Shown here: piece after piece, positions 61,108 to 64,000 of the stretch | How the letters are laid out: each line of letters starts with the position of its first letter | Position numbering within the stretch: the first letter of the stretch is position 1 | Source: Mugil cephalus | Taxonomy: Eukaryota > Chordata > Actinopteri > Mugiliformes > Mugilidae | DNA length: 64,000 bases | Assembly (NCBI RefSeq): GCF_022458985.1 | Contig: NC_061779.1 | Coordinates: 19,017,001 to 19,081,000, forward strand | Direction of reading: 5' to 3' | Program-made: the position numbers and the translations under genes | Notes under the pieces: generated by a model | Told to the model about the DNA's origin: nothing | What the model saw: only the letters and a program-made list of their open reading frames with translations | Database searches by the model: none

Positions 61108-64000
61108 GATGAATGGAGACCGGGATCACGCTCAGGCCGCCTTCACTCCTCCTCCACCAGCTGTGTGCTTGTCATCTGTCTGGAGCTGTCGGTGCGCTGC
61201 TTTAACCGGGAGACTGCTTTTACCTGTGAGGCTGCCCTGTGTGCGCAAATGTGCGCGCAACACGGTAAACAGAGGATTAAACACAACCGCTGTTTAAACA
61301 CAGGAGAAAATTGCTCATCCATGTGTGCACGTGCTTAACTGCTGGTTTCTGCTGGTTTGGTCCGTTCTGTTTGTGTTTGTGCTGCCTCTATGGCCTACAA
61401 GTAGTTTATTACCATACATCTGTCGACTTTATTACCTGAGCGCCTCCCAGAATTATGGCAGGCTATGTTGGGCTGAGGAGGAGACTGGCTGCCACAAAGT
61501 TAGCAGGGTCAGTGCCTTCTTTGTATGAGACAATCAGTAGCACGTTCATTGGGTGCGCCAAGCTAAAACTAATTTTTTTATTTTTCTTGTGGTGAGGTCT
61601 TAATTCTATTGACATAATTTTGGAGGATATACTTTGTGGTGTGGAACAAGATGGTTTTAAACAAAGAAAGAGAATAAGGTCTGTATATAATAACAAAATA
61701 AATGATATAACGATGTAATGCTCATAGTTCAGGCTGTCCCCTCAAAATCATGGTAAAAATGTGTAGTTTGTGCTTTCTAGTGTCCATCTGTTACACATCT
61801 CTGTAGTGTCCGCATAGTAGCAGTAGATGGCGACAGAGCTACGTCTTTGATTTAGAAACAGCTCCAGGAAAGGTGAACATGTTCTTATCCGGAAGAGGAA
61901 GTTATAAATATATGAATGGTCCTGTAAATTAGTCTTAATATATAGCTTACATTCTGAAAAGATATCAATAAAGATGCAAGGACACGGTCCTTTCCGCTTG
62001 ACAGCTTTATCAAGAATTAAGCATACTTACAGGATTAAAAATATTTGAATCCATCAACTTTTATAAGAAACTAAAATGCAAAAGGTAAGTATACTTGAAA
62101 AATGACCCGTTGGTAAATAGAGGTGAACTGAAAACCAAAAAGTATTGCATTAGTCATGTCACTTCTGCATGTTCAGAAATGAAGAGACGAATGCACCATT
62201 GTATGATTTTTTGATATAAGCTAAATGCATGTGTGCATACAACCTCACTCTCTGCATGTTTCGCATTTGAACTTAACCTGAACAACAATGCCCACCATTA
62301 ATAATAAAAAGTGTCATATTTCTATCCATTTTAACTACCAAATGATCTAAAAAAATAAATTAAAAAAACACTCTTTTGAGTAACACACCAGCTTGTTCTG
62401 TGCGTTTGTGATGTGAGTAATGAGTTGAAGAAAGAGATGAGTGTCTCTTTCTCTTATTTATGGTCTCCTTTGTGTGTGGCTGCCTGGTCCATGCGTTGTT
62501 GTTGTTGTGTCCTGCTGGGCTGAGCCTCGCTGTGGACAGTGCTCATGAATCAATCCTTATCGAGGTGCTCTACTGTAGGGAGGTGCAGTGACTCAAACGA
62601 ATAGCCCCGAATAAGCCAGCGGTTAAATCCTGCCCGTACAGGCAGTGAGAGGGCGGCCTTGTTCAACGGCGCAGCATTCAGCTTTTAAAGTCAGATCTGC
62701 CGATACACACTGTGCACCTACATCTACACCAGGGCTCATTGGCACTGGAGGCAATTAAGTTCACCCATGCAAGTCAATTCACTTATGCAACCGTGATGAG
62801 CCCTGAAATACCACAGAGCAAGACGTATGGTGTGGCCTCACAGTAGGACACTCCGCTTTGTGTTTTAACCCTTCAAACTGTTAAGGTTGAATATTAGTGT
62901 CCAGAGAATATTCAAGTTTGTTATTGCCAGATTTTAAACTAATATTGCAGATACATTTTTTAAATTGTTTAAGCCATCAAAGACTTTTTTTTTGTTTGTT
63001 CGAACCTTGAGCAGGAGCCTCATTCATTGAAACTGCACTTCAGCTCAATAATAATCATCCTCTCTGTTGGAATCTCAACATCTTTGTTTTTATGTGCGCT
63101 GTGGAAAAAAAACAACTGAGAGTGAGCAAGCAGAGATTAAACAGCATGTAAAAATATTGGAGAGTAAACCAGCCAGGCTGTAATTTGAAATGTGAAAATA
63201 AATGGAGCGTTCTGCTTTGCTGTCTCTCTGGCGGTGGCTGGGTGAGTACGTGGACACAAGAACAACAAGCTCTCCAAGGAGCTGTAACTCAAAGGGATGC
63301 TGACTGGGCTGGAGGAGAGAGAATCTAAGAGTTGTTCCTGAGAAGATGGCTGATTCTGGCTCCAGTTGAAGCTTATAAAAAAGAAGCACAGAGAGACTGT
63401 ACAAGCAACATGTAATAAGTAGATAAAATAGAGTTGTTTGGCCAAGCTTACTCATAGTGGATTTCTTAATTAATACATAACGCTTATTAACCGTTATATT
63501 TGCTGTTTACCTATTGCAAAGTCATTGTGTGACACAGTTGGTTCTATTTCATTATCTCATATTTCTCTCATTCCAGAGAAATATCCTTTAATTTTTACTG
63601 ACAACTTTGAATTCATTAAGTCTTCCAAGTCTGAAGAAGTGATAGTTTTGGTCACAATACAAACATAGAGACTAGAAATCAACTACTACATGAAGACAAA
63701 AAGCTGCATTTTTACGAAAACTAATGCTCCCCCAATGTGGTTATTACGCAGCGACATGTGGTTTCATTCACATTAATTCAACACAAGAGTGGTCAGTGTG
63801 GAAAACAAACAATACAAATGGAAATATCTGAATAGATTAGATATATAATCTTCCATTTTTGCCTCTCACACAGAGAAAATATCCCAAACAATAAAGGGAC
63901 AGTGGCCGTACAGTTGGCCATAGACTGTATATAAATATGGACGCCGTCAGCACTCCCTTGCATTGGCCAAACTGACGCTATTTTTCCAGGGATACAGGTG
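61108..64000. other. Flank upstream of the GPCR, no gene recognised
   Basis: Presumed promoter side of the GPCR gene followed by AT-rich DNA. At the right edge (63919-63942) the string gccatagactgtatataaat, then atggac, is the start of another common fish repeat. No domain-bearing open frame. Confidence 0.5.

Overview
The window is nuclear DNA of a ray-finned fish, probably a percomorph teleost. It has short, well-spliced vertebrate genes with GT-AG introns, many di- and tetranucleotide microsatellites, and typical fish interspersed repeats (elements ending in a gatcagccataacatta-type terminus, hAT-like fragments, gttagcttagcataaagactgg elements). No prokaryotic operon, CRISPR array or phage region is present. 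The irak4 - twf1 - tmem117 order is the same as on human chromosome 12q12, which anchors the right half.

Left end (1-6.75 kb): two tandem genes on the + strand for Siglec/CD22-like immunoglobulin-superfamily receptors, each with a signal peptide, three Ig exons, a transmembrane exon and a short tail with two tyrosine motifs. The first bases of the window match the 3' flank of copy 1, so at least one more unit probably lies to the left. Copy 2 is a mosaic: its 5' part is nearly identical to copy 1, its TM/tail exons are diverged, and at the junction the end of Ig exon 3 is repeated as a potential in-frame mini-exon.

Middle (6.75-30.7 kb): about 24 kb in which I recognise no protein gene. It holds interspersed repeats, a long inverted-repeat element (9.2-9.5 kb), a lone tRNA-Arg(ACG) gene (24.4 kb), a perfect 83-bp tandem duplication (28.6 kb) and stretches that look like conserved non-coding DNA but cannot be proven so from one sequence.

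Right half: irak4 (+, 11 coding exons, 460 codons) and twf1 (-, 9 coding exons, 348 codons) are convergent and both complete. twf1 and tmem117 are divergent; tmem117 (+) contributes its first coding exon at 49.0 kb and then a very long intron that runs out of the window. A two-exon class A GPCR gene of the P2Y/SUCNR1-like type lies on the - strand at 58.6-61.1 kb, probably nested in a tmem117 intron. Its start codon is in a small separate exon at 61.1 kb, and residues typical of nucleotide-binding P2Y receptors are replaced.

Functionally, the window combines innate immune signalling (irak4, the Siglec-like inhibitory-type receptors), actin turnover (twf1), a multi-pass membrane protein (tmem117) and an unassigned peptide/metabolite-type GPCR. 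They look like neighbours by synteny and not parts of one pathway.
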